From Bacteroidales bacterium (lineage in GTDB: Bacteria; Bacteroidota; Bacteroidia; Bacteroidales; UBA7960), in the NCBI GenBank assembly GCA_007132825.1, contig SLNX01000041.1, positions 1-6,919 on the forward strand: 6,919 nucleotides of DNA, given 5' to 3'. Position 1 is the first letter of the stretch. Each line of letters begins with the position of its first letter. Positions 5,612 to 6,919 of the stretch are shown here, piece after piece. The notes beneath the pieces were generated by a model. It was not told where the DNA came from. It did no database searches and saw only the letters and a program-made list of their open reading frames with translations. The translations under genes and the position numbers were made by a program.

Positions 5612-6919
5612 CTCATCCATCAGGATCGAAAGCATCTTGATGGCGGCATCGGCAATAACCGTTCCGGGTCCGAAAACACCCACGACACCGGCATCATAAA
5701 GGTATTGATAATCTTGCGGCGGAATGACACCTCCCACTATCACCATGATATCATCACGCCCCAGCTTTTTAAGCTCTTCAATGATTTGTGGTGCAAGCAC
5801 TTTGTGTCCTGCGGCAAGGCTTGACACGCCAACGATGTGTACATCATTTTCAACCGCTTGCAGGGCTGCTTCTTTTGGCGTCTGGAACAGCGGTCCGACA
5901 TCTACATCGAACCCAATGTCGGCATAAGCGGTCGCAACCACTTTGGCACCGCGGTCGTGGCCATCCTGCCCCATTTTGGCAATCATGATGCGCGGCCTGC
6001 GCCCTTCCAGTTTTGCAAAGTCTTCCGTCATCTTTCTGGCTTTGGCAAAGCTGTCGTTGTTTTCTATTTCCATGGAATATACTCCTGATATTGAACGTAT
6101 GACGGCCTGATAGCGACCAAATATCTTTTCACATGCAAGTGAGATCTCTCCAAGAGAGGCCCGTTTCCTGGCTGCATCAACAGCAAGTTCAAGGAGATTG
6201 CCGCTGCCTGTTTCACAAGCTTTGGTAATGGCCTCCAGCGCCTGGTCAACCTCCTGCTGGTTTCTTTCCGCACGTAGTTTTTCAAGCCGCTTGATTTGTG
6301 ATGCCCGCACGGCTGTATTATCCACGTCGAGGATGTCAATGGGGTCTTCCTTTTCCCGCCTGTATTTATTTACTCCTACGATGATGTCGCGGCCACCATC
6401 GATGCGTGCTTGCTTGCGCGCTGCAGCCTCCTCAATGCGCATTTTAGGTACGCCGGTTTCGATTGCTTTGGCCATTCCCCCGAGGCTTTCAATCTCCTGG
6501 ATGTGTTCCCAGGCACGATGTGCAATCTCGTGTGTCAGCGACTCTACATAATATGAACCCGCCCAGGGGTCAATGGCTCGCGTCACATCCGTTTCCTCCA
6601 TAATATAGAGCTGGGTGTTCCTGGCAATACGGGCAGAGAAATCGGTGGGCAGCGCGATGGCTTCGTCAAGAGCATTGGTATGCAGCGACTGGGTGTGTCC
6701 AAGTACGGCACCCATAGCTTCGATGCAAGTACGTGCCACATTGTTGAACGGGTCCTGTTCCGTAAGGCTCCATCCTGATGTTTGTGAGTGGGTGCGCAGT
6801 GCAAGCGATTTTGGGTTTTTAGGGTTGAACTGTTTTACCAGTTTGGCCCAAAGCATCCTTGCAGCTCGCATTTTTGCAATCTCCATAAAATGATTCATCC
6901 CGATTGCCCAGAAAAACGA
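5606..6919 (-). CDS. scpA: Methylmalonyl-CoA mutase large (alpha) subunit, C-terminal part, 5' end beyond the window
   Basis: The open frame runs in from the right edge (SFFWAIG before MNHFMEIAKMRAARMLWAKL) and gives 437 residues, roughly the last 60% of a subunit of about 710-720 residues. The catalytic TIM-barrel part shows RTHSQTSGWSLTEQDPFNN, GHTQSLHTNALDEA, LPTDFSARIARNTQ and DPWAGSYYVESLT. The C-terminal cobalamin-binding domain (about 308-437 of the fragment) shows DGHDRG, the DxHxxG motif whose His (codon 5957-5959) is the lower cobalt ligand, then GVSSLAAGH, IVGGVIPPQDY and GVFGPGT. The enzyme interconverts succinyl-CoA and (R)-methylmalonyl-CoA, used in Bacteroidota for propionate production or uptake. 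A small-subunit gene is expected upstream, outside the window. The ATG at 6898 is internal, not the start. The gene symbol follows the scpA/mutB naming and is provisional. Confidence 0.95.
   Translation of the reverse strand, partial: SFFWAIGMNHFMEIAKMRAARMLWAKLVKQFNPKNPKSLALRTHSQTSGWSLTEQDPFNNVARTCIEAMGAVLGHTQSLHTNALDEAIALPTDFSARIARNTQLYIMEETDVTRAIDPWAGSYYVESLTHEIAHRAWEHIQEIESLGGMAKAIETGVPKMRIEEAAARKQARIDGGRDIIVGVNKYRREKEDPIDILDVDNTAVRASQIKRLEKLRAERNQQEVDQALEAITKACETGSGNLLELAVDAARKRASLGEISLACEKIFGRYQAVIRSISGVYSMEIENNDSFAKARKMTEDFAKLEGRRPRIMIAKMGQDGHDRGAKVVATAYADIGFDVDVGPLFQTPKEAALQAVENDVHIVGVSSLAAGHKVLAPQIIEELKKLGRDDIMVIVGGVIPPQDYQYLYDAGVVGVFGPGTVIADAAIKMLSILMDEK

Noticed and set aside
6198..6893. 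Plus-strand frames opposite the mutase gene
   Set aside because: They are antisense shadows of a strongly conserved methylmalonyl-CoA mutase coding region.
6896..6898. ATG at 6898 as the start of a short mutase
   Set aside because: The conserved residues SFFWAIG continue in frame to the window edge, so this Met is internal to a longer gene.

Overview
The window looks like chromosomal DNA of a Bacteroidota bacterium, probably Bacteroidales/Marinilabiliales-like. This is inferred from the gene families: a PKTIDND-type phosphofructokinase, a stand-alone RlmL-type THUMP methyltransferase, imidazolonepropionase, a B12-dependent methylmalonyl-CoA mutase large subunit and a small SPOR lipoprotein. 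Genes lack Shine-Dalgarno boxes, one upstream region carries a TAnnTTTG-type -7 box, and the intergenic gaps hold short-unit degenerate tandem repeats. No phage, transposase, CRISPR, rRNA or tRNA gene was seen. I could not find a multi-gene novel system; the unusual material is in the intergenic DNA.

Layout: positions 1-2812 are a tight minus-strand cluster, read right to left as rlmL-like methyltransferase, pfkA, then the start of priA, which runs off the left edge. The gaps are about 30 bp, so it is probably one transcript. Positions 2813-2992 are a gap filled mostly by an array of sixteen 8-bp units that runs into the stop codon of hutI (2993-4240, minus). Positions 4241-5128 hold a small SPOR-domain lipoprotein gene (4371-4808, minus) lying between two inverted copies of a sequence of about 100 bp. 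One copy is the leader of hutI and the other is the leader of a GNAT acetyltransferase gene (5129-5575, plus). Each copy ends exactly at the start codon it precedes. The GNAT gene converges on the 3' end of a methylmalonyl-CoA mutase large-subunit gene (5606-6919, minus), whose 5' part lies beyond the right edge.

Function: most genes are housekeeping or central metabolism. They cover 23S rRNA methylation, glycolysis, replication restart, histidine degradation and the propionate/succinate branch. They do not form one obvious pathway. The observation most worth following is the shared leader of hutI and the GNAT gene (about 88 of 100 aligned positions identical by hand). It suggests either co-regulation of two unrelated genes or a dispersed repeat family that inserts or is copied just upstream of start codons. 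The related heptamer arrays, a possible hairpin before the GNAT gene and the octamer array at the hutI stop are listed separately.
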